This document shows positions 11,915 to 21,965 of a stretch of 64,000 bases of DNA, one piece after another. Made by a program: the position numbers and the translations under genes. Each line of letters begins with the position of its first letter. Position 1 is the stretch's first letter. Source of the stretch: Pestalotiopsis fici W106-1. Lineage: Eukaryota; Ascomycota; Sordariomycetes; Amphisphaeriales; Sporocadaceae. The stretch covers positions 2,728,001-2,792,000 of the forward strand of contig NW_006917094.1 of NCBI RefSeq assembly GCF_000516985.1, written 5' to 3'. Below the pieces are notes generated by a model. The model did not search any database and was not told the origin of the DNA. It was given only the letters and a program-made list of their open reading frames with translations.

Positions 11915-12319
11915 GACCAAGGTGCTTTGATTCCATATCTATACAACAAAAAGATCGAAGTAGAAGCATGTCGGCGTTCAGGTGTATATTATTGTAGAAA
12001 TCATGTAAGATAGAAAATTGTGCGTTTTACTCGGGGCTAATGTGCGTGGATGATCCCCAACTATAAAAGGATCGAGCATTGTAAATAGCCTTTTCAACGT
12101 CTGAAACTAGCGAATGAAATCCTATCAGAAAGCTAGCGGCTTGTATAGAAGGAGCCTAAATGCTGAGATTCAAAGTGTATAAAATGAACACTCATGTGAG
12201 GTTGAGAGGCGTGTATAATATTCGGACAGCAGTTCGGACAGCCAGTCATATCAGACTCATGGAGAAAGCGGAGAAATGTGAGCTATATATAGCATGGTTT
12301 GAACTTGATTTGCAACCAG
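11915..12319. other. Intergenic, 3' UTR of AspRS and 5' flank of tRNA-Tyr
   Basis: This 405 bp stretch holds the AspRS 3' UTR and the sequence just before the tRNA. No other feature is visible. Confidence 0.6.
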
Positions 12320-12416
12320 CCCTTGATAGCTCAGTTGGCAGAGCGATGGACTGTAATTGCTACCATTCCAATTCAGGAATATCCACAGGTCGCCGGTTCA
12401 AATCCGGCTCGAGGGA
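12320..12416 (+). tRNA. tRNA-Tyr (GTA) with intron
   Basis: The acceptor arm pairs CCCTTGA with TCGAGGG plus discriminator A (one T-G pair). The D-stem GCTC pairs with GAGC. The T-arm GCCGG-TTCAAAT-CCGGC is perfect. The anticodon GTA is at 12353-12355. A 24 bp intron (12357-12380) starts one base 3' of the anticodon, the canonical place, and tRNA-Tyr genes in eukaryotes typically have one. The anticodon stem has one A-C mismatch at its outermost pair (27-43). The variable loop is five bases, so this is a eukaryotic cytosolic class I tRNA-Tyr. The mature length is 73 bases before CCA addition. Confidence 0.95.
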
Positions 12417-12422
12417 CTTAAC

Positions 12423-12426
12423 TTTT
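12423..12426 (+). terminator. Pol III T-run terminator of tRNA-Tyr
   Basis: A TTTT run begins seven bases after the tRNA 3' end, the usual RNA polymerase III stop signal. Confidence 0.7.
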
Positions 12427-13430
12427 GCCTCTTCATGGTTTATTTTATCTGTTAATTCAATGTTCTTTTTCTCACTTCTTCCTCCCACGGAACTTTAAAA
12501 TTATTGTTTTACTTTTTTATCATCCTTTTCGTCTAGGATTTGTTTTGTCGTTAAATACAAGGGGGAAGGAACATGATACAATTGAGCTAATCTTGCGCCA
12601 TATACACGTTCATTTTTCATTAGGCATATATAAGGTTTTGAATATGTTCTTGTCCGCATACATCTATGCTGGAAACTGCCAACTTGAATTGGCTATTGAT
12701 ATGATTCTTACTCCGAGATGACTGTTTACAACTTATATGTTATAATTCATTTTTTCAAGCATGTCGGCTTATCGCAACCCGGTAGACGGAGACGGAATGA
12801 ACGCGAGGGTAAGGTGGAGGAAACGCATACCTCTCTATGATTGATGCGGTGCTGGTGATCTACATTTTGCAGATCCTTCTCTTAAATTGCGGGAAGTTTT
12901 CGAAATAGACTTAGATACATACTTGGTTTTGCGCCCAATAGAACCTCATGCAACGGCATCGCTTATACTGATGTTGAGCTACAAATTCAATTCATTTGCC
13001 AGCACCTTGGAGCTTCTTCGTAAATATTCTTATATATAGTCACAAACAAGAATAATTCGTATTTATCATGTCAGGCCAAATCAGATTTGCAAATTCAAAA
13101 AAGGCTTCAATTTAACCTGCCTAACGTAGGCTACAAGTACAGAGAGATCACCCGTCGACGTCTTTTCATCACTGTCGACGAATGTGGGAAATGCTAGCCA
13201 GCCCGTCTATGCCACGCCGTCCCGTAATTATCAAACGAAATCGAGTTTTGTGTATATGTGTAGTTTTCAAGGGGAGTGGGTTGCAGTAATCAGCCGTCTA
13301 GATGGCTCAAGACACCCTGCAGTCTATCGCAATCGTGGTAATATCCGTCATACATATCCCCTCCCCTCGTCTGGCTTGTTTCGGGAGTTTTACAAGTTCG
13401 GAGCCTTCTCCATACCTCATAAGCTCAAAT
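12427..13430. other. Intergenic, downstream of tRNA-Tyr to PDB1 3' end
   Basis: This is about 1 kb of AT-leaning sequence with no supported gene. The end near 13430 should contain the PDB1 3' UTR (minus strand). No repeat was noticed. Confidence 0.55.
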
Positions 13431-14567
13431 TTATACCTTGAGCATCTTGGCACAGTAGTCCTCAATCAGCTTCTCGGTAGGGAAGCTCATGAGCTCCAGA
13501 CCCTGGGCGTAGGGGGTAGGCACCTCAGCACCAGTAATACGCTGGGCGGGAGCCTCGAGGTAGTCGAAAGCGTACTCCATGGTCAGAGCCAGGATCTCGG
13601 CACCGAGACCAAAGGCAGGGAAGTCAGAGGTGACAGAGACCAGGCGACCGGTCTTCTTGACACTGTTGACAATGGTCTCGACGTCGAGAGGCTTGACGGA
13701 TCGCAGGTTGATGACCTCGGCTTCGACACCGTAGTTCTTCTTGAGGCCCTCAGCGGCAGTAAGAGCCTGACCGACGCATCGGGAGAGGGTGACGATGGTC
13801 AAGTCCTTGCCGGAGCGCTCAATCTTGGCCTTGCCAAAGGGAAGGACGAAGTCGTCCTTCTGGGCGGCCTCGGACATGGGGAAGGATTGACCGTACATGA
13901 GCTCGTTCTCGAGGACGACGACGGGGTTGGGGTCGCGGATGGCAGCCTTCAGCAGACCCTTGGCATCTTCGGCGGACCAAGGGCTGACGACCTTGAGACC
14001 GGGGATGGAGCCGTACCAGGCACTGTAGTCCTGGGAGTGCTGGGCGGCGACACCGGCGGCGAAACCGTTGGGGCCACGGAAAGTGATGTTGCAGGGCTGG
14101 ATACCACCAGACATGTACAGGGTCTTGGCGGCAGAGTTGACAATCTGGTCAATGGCCTGCATGGCAAAGTTGAAGGTCATGAACTCGGTGACGGGGTGCA
14201 GGCCACTGAGGGCAGCTCCGACAGCCAGACCACAGAAACCCGACTCGGTGATGGGAGTGTCAATGACACGGCGGTCGCCGAAGCGGTCCAAGAGTCCCTT
14301 GGTCACCTTGTAGGCACCGTTGTACTGAGCAACCTCCTCACCCATGATGAAGACCTTGTCATTTTGCTCAAGCTCCTCAGCTAGCGCCTCGTTCAGGGCC
14401 TCACGGACTGTGTACTCCTTGACGCCCTTGCTCTCTGCGTATGTCCTTCTCTGCAGAGTAAATGTGGAAGTGGCGCGGGGAACCGATCGGATGGCGGATG
14501 CGGCAAAGGGGGTTGCTCGCGAAACAGAGGCAGCTGCCCGGGCAGCAGGACGGAGGTATCGCGACAT
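13431..14567 (-). CDS. PDB1: Pyruvate dehydrogenase E1 component subunit beta, 378 aa
   Basis: A single uninterrupted exon runs from ATG 14567 to TAA 13431. Upstream in-frame codons extend to 14708, but [19 protein letters not shown] is the first plausible targeting start: about 40 residues rich in Arg, Ala and Ser with no acid, ending near RRTYAES. The mature part follows the E1-beta pattern: [35 protein letters not shown], the [18 protein letters not shown] segment that helps form the thiamine-diphosphate site, [38 protein letters not shown], and [11 protein letters not shown] near the end. The length is close to yeast Pdb1 (366). It forms the alpha2-beta2 heterotetramer that decarboxylates pyruvate in the mitochondrial matrix. 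Lack of introns is a little unusual among the neighbouring genes here. Confidence 0.96.
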   Translation of the reverse strand: MSRYLRPAARAAASVSRATPFAASAIRSVPRATSTFTLQRRTYAESKGVKEYTVREALNEALAEELEQNDKVFIMGEEVAQYNGAYKVTKGLLDRFGDRRVIDTPITESGFCGLAVGAALSGLHPVTEFMTFNFAMQAIDQIVNSAAKTLYMSGGIQPCNITFRGPNGFAAGVAAQHSQDYSAWYGSIPGLKVVSPWSAEDAKGLLKAAIRDPNPVVVLENELMYGQSFPMSEAAQKDDFVLPFGKAKIERSGKDLTIVTLSRCVGQALTAAEGLKKNYGVEAEVINLRSVKPLDVETIVNSVKKTGRLVSVTSDFPAFGLGAEILALTMEYAFDYLEAPAQRITGAEVPTPYAQGLELMSFPTEKLIEDYCAKMLKV

Positions 14568-15675
14568 TTTTGCGGCGGGTGGGATTTGATGAGCTGACAA
14601 CCTCTCAAGTCGAGTGAGGGAAGAGAGATGGACTAGGCCGGGTAAAAGAGGGGGAGGTGGTAGAGCTGGGTAAGTAAAAGACAGGCCGCCGCAATTATGC
14701 CGTCCCAAATTGTCAGTCTCTCACAAGAGGAAGGAGATGAGGTTGAATGGCGCGAAGGGTTCAGAGTCGGAGCTCCTGGGTTTGGGTGGAGGGAATTTTT
14801 CTGACACTCTACTTTTTTCGGAGTATCCAGGAGCTCAGTTACGGAGACCGTCCAGTTGTTGGGATCAGATTGGAGCTGGCGCCATGCCCATTCTGGATTA
14901 GCGTCTAGTGAGATCGCGACCTGGGCATTTTCAATTGGGATACGAAACTCAATGAATCCCCGACCATAGATATCAATGTAAACAACTCCTCGGATTTGGT
15001 GGACAGTTTGTCTTTCTTCACTTGCTGACATACTTCTCATGCATCTTTGGTTGATGAAGCTCTCTCAACAGACAATTGAACAAGTACTGCGTAGAACGAG
15101 CGTCTTTTTAATTATTCATCTCTTCGTCCTTGACCTGATTCCTGGACCACCCACGGCCGGAGCTTACTAAGTGCGGCTGGCTTATCGACGCTTTAAACCA
15201 ACAAAATTGGACATGAGAGACTCGGACCGATAGCATGCATTGTCCTAGATGAGGACCAAAAATATCGCGAACCTGTACCAGACGACAAATTGACATATGG
15301 TGACACTATATTACAACTCGAATGAAGAACAAGGTCATTTAATCATATCTATTATGATGATAATAACATTATTACAAATGCTGTAATGCTGCTTTGATGC
15401 TTCTTAGGTATCGTATATACAAGAAATCGACGCCGCCGCCTATTGCCTGTCCACCCCCTGATCCTGATTTGGCAGGCAGGCAAACCCAGCCCTGGCCGAT
15501 GCGATTCTCTATTAAAGTCAATAATAATCTTTTCACTTGCGAATTCCATCATCTCATGAATGTCATTGCTGACAATGCCCCGAATGCCCTTTTCAGATGC
15601 ATCGTATTCCCGATTGATTCCCCTATTGATTCCCCCCACCCGAGCCGTACCGTCGTAATGCCTTTGGCTAAATGC
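14568..15675. other. Intergenic between PDB1 promoter and ERG6 3' end
   Basis: This 1108 bp stretch holds the PDB1 promoter and the ERG6 3' UTR. A minus-strand frame at 14633-15040 (135 codons) overlaps the PDB1 5' leader and looks like chance. No other feature is supported. Confidence 0.5.
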
Positions 15676-16896
15676 TTAGTTCTCGGGCTTCTTTCCGACC
15701 ATCAGGTACATTGGCGTAAAGAGCTTCTCACGGCCACCGGCGACAAGGCAGTCAGCTGCCAACGCCAAGCTGTCTGCAGTCTTTTGTGTTCCGGCCGGGG
15801 CCAGCTTGATCATCTCTAGGAGACCAGTGAAGCGATGCGCCGTCCATCGGCCCCACTTGGTCATCTTGACGATAGTAAAGGTGTCGAAGACGCTCTGCAT
15901 GTACTTCCAATCACCAGCAAGAGGCCAGTACCAAGGGAAGGGGTCGGGGCGGTCTGCCAGATCCTCGTGGTGCAGCATTTCGAATCCGGCAACCTTCATA
16001 GCCTCGAGACCATCCGACACCTTAACCATGTTGGAGATACCATCACCAATCTCAATACCGAGACGAATCTCACGGTGGTGCAAGTTCTCATTGTCGTAGT
16101 TGTCGGTCATGAGCCACTCATAGACACCAAAGATGCCGCCAGGCTTCAGGACACGCAGGATCTCGCTGTAGACACCCGACAGCTCAGGTGCGTGAACTGT
16201 GGCCTCGATAGCGTAGACAGCATCGAAGCTGTTGTCGGGGAAATCCATCTGCATGAAATCACCCTTGACAAACTTGAGTTGGTGCGCCAGACCCTCCTTT
16301 TGAGCGTAGTTGGTGGCACGCTCGATCTGGTAGTCGTTGTTGTTGAGGCCGGTGACGTGGCAACCGGTGAACTTGGCGATCTCACGAGCGGGTCCACCGA
16401 CACCGCAACCAACGTCGAGCACCTTCATGCCCTCCTTGATGCCGATTTGGTGAGCCAGGTAGTGCTCGTGGCGGGCAATGGCCTGGTAGAAGTTCTCGCC
16501 GTGGGAGTAGCGGCAGAAGTGGAAGGACTGTCCCCAGCCGTACTCGTACAAGTCGGTCGCGAGATTGTAGTAGTGCCTGGTCAGAGTAGCGTACTCGGCC
16601 GTTCGTGCCTGTGATTTGAAAACAAGTTAATTACATTGGTCTCGACTGACATTTCCCGTTGAGCATTATTTTTATTTTTGTCATACCTTGCGAGTTTCCT
16701 CAGTCTCATCCTTGGCAGCCTTGTTGTCCCAGTGCTTGAAGTACTCGTCGACGGCAGCCTTCTTTGCGTCAGCACCCTTGGAGAACATGGCACGAATACC
16801 ACCAGTAGCGGCAGCCGAGTTGCCGTGCATAGCCTTGTTGAAGGCAGCATCGCGCTCACGATCCTGCTTCTCGAGCTCGACCTTTCTAGCAGCCAT
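15676..16896 (-). CDS. ERG6: Sterol 24-C-methyltransferase, 380 aa
   Basis: Two exons, 16896-16687 and 16608-15676, are joined at a phase-0 intron of 78 bp (donor GTATGA, acceptor CACAG). The enzyme transfers a methyl group from S-adenosylmethionine to C-24 of zymosterol in ergosterol synthesis, in the ER and lipid droplets. The sequence shows the sterol-methyltransferase region [11 protein letters not shown] (91-101), the AdoMet motif [10 protein letters not shown] (134-143), the [12 protein letters not shown] stretch, and [12 protein letters not shown]. The C-terminal sterol-methyltransferase domain continues through [17 protein letters not shown] to VGKKPEN. Length matches yeast Erg6 (383). 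The first exon encodes a charged N-terminus ([14 protein letters not shown]) as usual in filamentous fungi. It is transcribed away from the divergent ERG6 promoter region 16897-18176. Confidence 0.96.
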
Positions 16897-18176
16897 GTTG
16901 AATGATTTGTGGGAGGGTTGCTTTGCGGTGAAAGGGAAAGGGAACTTTAGTGGGCAGTAGTGAGATGGGAAAGTACACGGTCGGGTGGGACAGGCACTTT
17001 TATATGAGCAAAACCCTCACGATAGCTTGGCAATCAATATGTCAGAGAAGAGAAAAAGTGACAATGATGTGTGAGCAACAAGAAGGAAATCGTATTCGGT
17101 CGCGCAAGAGAAAAAAGAGGACTCGCAAAGGGGCCGTGATCGTGTCTGTCTGGTACTACCCGGGGGCCAGGGAGAAAAGGGACCCAAAGCAACCAAGGGG
17201 AAATTAAAATGGGTACCTGCCGACGCTGCTTTCTGTGGTGAGCTGTGCTGTACCTACAGAGATTCGCTGTCCTGCAGCAGTAGCATCAAAATGCCCAATC
17301 TGCAGTCTTCTGCCGATTTTAGCGACCCAGCGGTAGTCAAGCTCCCCACCCCCACCATTGACCAATCATGATGGCTGCGTCGGTACATTGCGAGAAGCAA
17401 CGGGCAGGCGGTGACTGGGATACTCGACATCGACTTGTCCAACCCGACCATGAGGCAACACGAATACGAATTCGACGCCAAGCCACATCCAGCCGCCCAG
17501 GCTATTACTACTATATAGCTTGGTTATCAAACAAGGCACGATGCTATCTATACTCGATTGCCTCATGAAACTCATTTCATTATCTTCCTAGGCCGAGGTG
17601 TCTTGTGATGTCCTTACAGAATTACCTTTCCGAACGAGCTCCGACCAGCTGCTGCGGGTAAAGTCTTTTCCCGCAGTTCAGTCGATCTTGATATTGGCAG
17701 CATCCATATCGCAGTAGTGAAATTGCACGCGGCTCACACGGTTACGCCTCTACAGCTTCCTATATAGACAGCAACAGGATCAATGGCGTAGATACAATAT
17801 GAGCTTAGAAATGCAGTGCTGCTTGCAAGCAAAATATGCCATTACTCTTTTTCGAAAAATAATCATCTGTTGTGGTTGATTTCTCCAAAGTCGCTTGCTC
17901 ACAACTAATGCAAGACGTAACGAACACGAAATACATTGCAGTATGCCATTGCTCGCGGATGATTTGACATTCCCAATCGGCGCAAGGAATATGGTAAAAA
18001 GACAGGTATAAGGGAGGCAGTTTTCATGACTGATGAGTGACGGAGTGGACAATGTACGTGTCAATGAGCAACTAACAGAACTTATGGTAACGTTTGAGTA
18101 TCACTTCCTCTTGCCGGCATCTTATCATGAAATGCCACACTGCCGCACAGGATGAAATAGATAAGTCAACCAACCA
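16897..18176. other. ERG6 upstream region
   Basis: This 1280 bp interval lies between the ERG6 start and the 3' end of the 2EXR gene. It has purine-rich strings (near 17100-17130) and no recognised gene. I did not find a clear sterol-response element by eye. Confidence 0.5.
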
Positions 18177-18944
18177 CTATGCTTGTACTGATGACCTCCG
18201 CCTGAATAGGTGCGACAGACGCGGCCATATGCGTGACGACGACTTCTTTGCGCATTTGCCAATTAATACCATCTTCTGAGGTATCAAATCAAATGGCAGG
18301 CCCCCGTGCCCATCAGCTGCGGTCGGGATAGTATCGTGAAGTTCGATGGAGAGAATGACCCGATAGCAGGCTGCAGCCTCGATTGGGAGAATGTCCTCCC
18401 TCATGACATGCCCAGGCAGCGAGGTCCATATACGCTCGTTGACCTCAAAGTCACTAAGCAGGAATCGGCGACCTCCCAGAGCACCCAGAGCAAACACAAG
18501 CGACAGTGTCTCGAGGCTCCTGAAGGAGAAGAGCGCCGCGGCGAATGCCCCTACAAATGCCTCCTCCGAGAACAGGAACTCGTCCAGAGCCAGCTTCCGA
18601 ATGCGCTTGTGCGCCGGCCAGCTTCTGAGAAACTCTGGATCGCAAAGGTCGGTGGCGTGCTGTTCCGGGACGTAGAGAACGTCGAGTTCCGGGTCGAATT
18701 CCGTAAACGGCTCCAGATATACCCCGTCGTTGGTTTTGCGAAACTGAAGCAGCGATTGCGCCAAGGAGCGAGATTCACGACAGGCGTGGAGCAGCGCCGT
18801 CGCTTCAAGATCCACGGTTTGCGGTATGAGCTCTTGATGGCCCCGAAAGACGCAAGGGAGTCGAACTGGATCCTGGAGGGCAAAGCCCCATATCTCTCTT
18901 TGCAACTCTAGAGGCAATTCGCCGAAACATTTAAAGGAGGCCAT
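18177..18944 (-). CDS. 2EXR (F-box-like) domain protein, 255 aa
   Basis: A single exon runs from ATG 18944 to TAG 18177. The N-terminus FKCFGELPLELQREIWGFAL (aa 4-23) matches the 2EXR domain pattern F-x3-LP-x-E-(L/I)-R-x-x-I-W, a fungal relative of the F-box that is expanded in Pezizomycotina. The HACRESRSLAQSLL stretch is the second conserved helix of that domain. The remainder has Phe/Leu-rich segments such as FLFSEEAFVGAFAAALFSF, and the tail is basic (KKSSSRIWPRL and LFRRRSSVQA). Typical members have an N-terminal 2EXR block and an unconserved remainder like this one. The function of the family is unknown. I see no transmembrane segment. Confidence in the domain is good and in any function is nil. 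Confidence 0.85.
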   Translation of the reverse strand: MASFKCFGELPLELQREIWGFALQDPVRLPCVFRGHQELIPQTVDLEATALLHACRESRSLAQSLLQFRKTNDGVYLEPFTEFDPELDVLYVPEQHATDLCDPEFLRSWPAHKRIRKLALDEFLFSEEAFVGAFAAALFSFRSLETLSLVFALGALGGRRFLLSDFEVNERIWTSLPGHVMREDILPIEAAACYRVILSIELHDTIPTAADGHGGLPFDLIPQKMVLIGKCAKKSSSRIWPRLSHLFRRRSSVQA

Positions 18945-19844
18945 GATTCATTCTCATATCCCCTTGGTTCGCGGGGGAAGTTTTGGCACCGAAAAAGCTT
19001 TGGTGCCAGGCAGGAAGATAGGAGAAATATCCAAAGTGATGCCTCGAAGCTCTCTGGCAAGTATCATGTATCTTGAAAATATCATGTCGATGCAAATGTT
19101 GGGAAGTTGCCACTTCTATTTCATGCTAATGTATTTGCTCGGGAGCCATTTTAGTTGCGTCGAGGCCGCTAACATATACTCCTGGGCCGGTCACCTGGCA
19201 ACTTGGAGCTGGAGATTTTATTGGGAATCATTAAGACCCCCTCAAGCCACATATTCTCGTTTCCTTTGGATCGGCAGTTCCCGTAAAGACCCGCACTGAG
19301 TAGCACGTAGAACGTAGTTCATCAGAATATATCCGGCATGCGAAAAAGACCATAGCCCCGAGTTCACAGTCGCGTCATTCACAAAATCTATGGTATTTGA
19401 AGCAATTAGCAAATCGCTTATTACAATCGCGTTTCTATGAGTCTGGTGGGTCCCATCTGGATACATGTGCATACTGTGAGACTAGCTGTTTATGCACCGC
19501 ATGTCATGTGAGCGTACAAAACGTCAGTGGTATTGTATGCACATCCTCTCAATATTTGCAGATATGATGCTCAGAGAAATATTTTATGGGTATTTAACGC
19601 CAGCGAAGCAGACTGATCACCACTACTGTGAAAAGCAGAAAAAAGCGTCGTGTCCCTTGGCAATAGACCTCGTTCGATGGCTAATGGTATCATCATATCT
19701 GCACTTTGCTCAGTCGCCCTCATTGGACTTTTTACTTTAAAAAAAATTAACGTTGCAACTTCAACGTCTCATCCATGAATTTTAGCGCGTAGGTCGCCGT
19801 CAACTGGCATGTCTTCATATTATGTTTGCCGTCTTGAGAAATTT
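18945..19844. other. Intergenic, 2EXR promoter and AIR-like gene 3' end
   Basis: This 900 bp interval has no supported gene. Short frames lack family resemblance. The part next to 19844 is AT-rich, fitting the 3' UTR of the next minus-strand gene. Confidence 0.55.
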
Positions 19845-21965
19845 TTATCTATTCCCCCGGCCTCGACCGCGGCGAGGCCGATGGCCCCTCCCACTACTGG
19901 CATTCCTTGAGCCTTGATTTGACGGTCGGGGAGGTAGAGTTCCGGGTGGCGGATGCGGCAGCGACGCCGTGTTGCCTTGGAATGTGTAAGCTTCCGGCAT
20001 GGGAGGTGGAGGTCCAGAGGGGAGCGGTGGGTTCCAGGATCCGTTGGCTTGGTAGTATGCCGGCGGCGGCGGAGGCGGAGGAGAGAACTCACGTTGTCCC
20101 TGCCGACGCTGACTGTCCTGGCGGCGAAGGCTACTAAACCCACCGCGCTTCGGCGGACCAGGGCGGCTGAGGTTGGTATTGATTTGGATGTTGCCACGAG
20201 AACCACTTTTTTGGACTGGCTCATGGATGAAACCGTCGTCAGAATCGTCGCTGGAAACATAATAAATGTGCGTCTTCTTCGTGGCCTGTCCTCGAATATT
20301 GAAGTTCTGACCCGGTTTGATTTGACTCGGATCTGACCCAATCCAGGCGATGGCAGAGTTGGGGCTGGCCGGATCAACATAGAGGTCGCGGATAGCTGAG
20401 GACCAGATGCGCAAATCAATGGCCAAGTCGCTTCCTTTGGTAGCGAGCCCGCATTCAGGGCCATAATGGCCTTCATTTCCGCAGGTATAGCAGAAGCATG
20501 GGATTGTTTTCACCTTTTTGATCTCCACCTCGGTATGGTTGAAACTTTTCCAAATCTCAACACACTGATCCTCAGTATGAGGAGACCCGCAAATGGCACA
20601 TGGCTCTCTCTCCTCTCGGGCCAAGGCAATCTTCTCATGACATGTGGTGTTCGCATGGCCTATCTGATGGCATTTGGTACATCTTTGCTTCGTGGGGCAT
20701 CCGTAACGCGTATGCTCAGCGCTTCCGCAAAACTGACAGAGAAGCTGAGGGCAGCTGTCGGATGCGTGCTTCGTGCTCACACAATGTGTACAGAAGAGTG
20801 GGTTGTTCTCTGAACCGGGGAAATAAAGCTTGCGATGTTCGAGCTCATCTGCAGTAAGTGCTGGGATCTCTGTGGCAGAGACGTCCACATGAACGCTCTT
20901 TTCATCTTCGCCATCATCAGGGGACGTGACCTGGTGTTCTGAGGGCGTCGTACTGTCCTCAGGTACAGTATACTGCTGTTTTGAGGAAGATTCGACAAGC
21001 TCTGTACTTTCCCCAGATACAACCTCGTGCTGCTTTGAGGAATCATTGACGAGTTTGATCATCTTAGGAGTGAGCTCATCAAAGACTGGCTTCGCAGCGC
21101 TCCGTGCTGAGGCCTTGTCCTTCTTGGTCCCTATCAAGATACCTCCTGACGGGCCGACAAGGGCATTCAGAGCATTACGAATCAGTTTGACCCTTTTCGC
21201 AGAACTACTCACGGATGTCAAGGAGAATTCATTCTCTTCCTGGAATGCGAGGATAATGCGCTCAAGATTGTCCCGCATCCAGTTTCTCCAAAAGTGCGGT
21301 CTGAAGCGTTCGCCGTGATTCAGCTCATTATCGCAGGCCAGCTGTTCGAATCTAGCTGCGTTGATCTTCCAATCCTTGTTCATCATCGGGAAGGAGACAA
21401 TGGCTGGTGAGTTGGCCTCACTCTTGGAAAGGTTCGCCTTGGGCGGTGCCTTTGCAAATGAGGTCCGTAGGCTTAGACCTACGCCTTGGTTCCCACCACC
21501 ACTGGAAGGGTGGGACTTATCTTTGTCCTGCTTGGACTTGGATGGTTCCGCACCGGAAGCATCTGGGGTTGTCTGGGCTACAGCTGGATGAGAGTCCGCA
21601 GACTGCTGTTCTGCGGAGCTCGCACCAGGTGTTGGCTCGTTGTGCGAACCTGTTTCCGGCTGACCATTAGAATCATGCTGTGGTACCTCTGCCTCTGGAA
21701 TTGCAGCAGTCTCTGGGTGAGGTGCAGCTTGACCAGCGACGGACAGTTCCACTATCTCGCCATCATCTAGGTCATCTGCGTGTGGTATTTCCGGCTCTGG
21801 TTGAGACGAGCTTCTTCTGCGTCTTTTCGCCGACGGCGACTCGCCAGCGTCGCTTTCACGATCGGGTGTCAAGCCCTTCAGCTCCTCGCCATAAGCGCGC
21901 GTTCTTTTCTGACCAGATGTCCCGTTTGGACTATTCGGCCCAGCCGCATCCCCGGCGGTTTCCAT
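19845..21965 (-). CDS. AIR1/AIR2-like CCHC zinc-knuckle protein, 706 aa
   Basis: This is a single-exon gene. Five zinc knuckles lie at about aa 392-505: CTHCVSTKHASDSC, CQFCGSAEHTRYGC, CTKCHQIGHANTTC, CAICGSPHTEDQC (one residue shorter between Cys and His) and CYTCGNEGHYGPEC. Tandem CCHC knuckles of this spacing are the RNA-binding part of Air1/Air2, subunits of the nuclear TRAMP complex that marks RNA for exosome decay. The N-terminus has a basic nuclear-localisation-like patch (AKRRRRSSS) and a DLDDGEIVEL segment often seen in this fungal family. The C-terminus is proline runs and RG/RGG-rich (GRGHRPRRGRGRG), typical of RNA binding. At 706 residues it is much longer than yeast Air1 (360). 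A role in nuclear RNA surveillance is therefore an inference from knuckles and context, with other CCHC families possible. Confidence 0.82.
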   Translation of the reverse strand: METAGDAAGPNSPNGTSGQKRTRAYGEELKGLTPDRESDAGESPSAKRRRRSSSQPEPEIPHADDLDDGEIVELSVAGQAAPHPETAAIPEAEVPQHDSNGQPETGSHNEPTPGASSAEQQSADSHPAVAQTTPDASGAEPSKSKQDKDKSHPSSGGGNQGVGLSLRTSFAKAPPKANLSKSEANSPAIVSFPMMNKDWKINAARFEQLACDNELNHGERFRPHFWRNWMRDNLERIILAFQEENEFSLTSVSSSAKRVKLIRNALNALVGPSGGILIGTKKDKASARSAAKPVFDELTPKMIKLVNDSSKQHEVVSGESTELVESSSKQQYTVPEDSTTPSEHQVTSPDDGEDEKSVHVDVSATEIPALTADELEHRKLYFPGSENNPLFCTHCVSTKHASDSCPQLLCQFCGSAEHTRYGCPTKQRCTKCHQIGHANTTCHEKIALAREEREPCAICGSPHTEDQCVEIWKSFNHTEVEIKKVKTIPCFCYTCGNEGHYGPECGLATKGSDLAIDLRIWSSAIRDLYVDPASPNSAIAWIGSDPSQIKPGQNFNIRGQATKKTHIYYVSSDDSDDGFIHEPVQKSGSRGNIQINTNLSRPGPPKRGGFSSLRRQDSQRRQGQREFSPPPPPPPAYYQANGSWNPPLPSGPPPPMPEAYTFQGNTASLPHPPPGTLPPRPSNQGSRNASSGRGHRPRRGRGRGNR

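Noticed and set aside
14633..15040. 135-codon minus-strand frame upstream of PDB1
   Set aside because: It overlaps the PDB1 leader, matches nothing, and has low-quality residues; likely chance.
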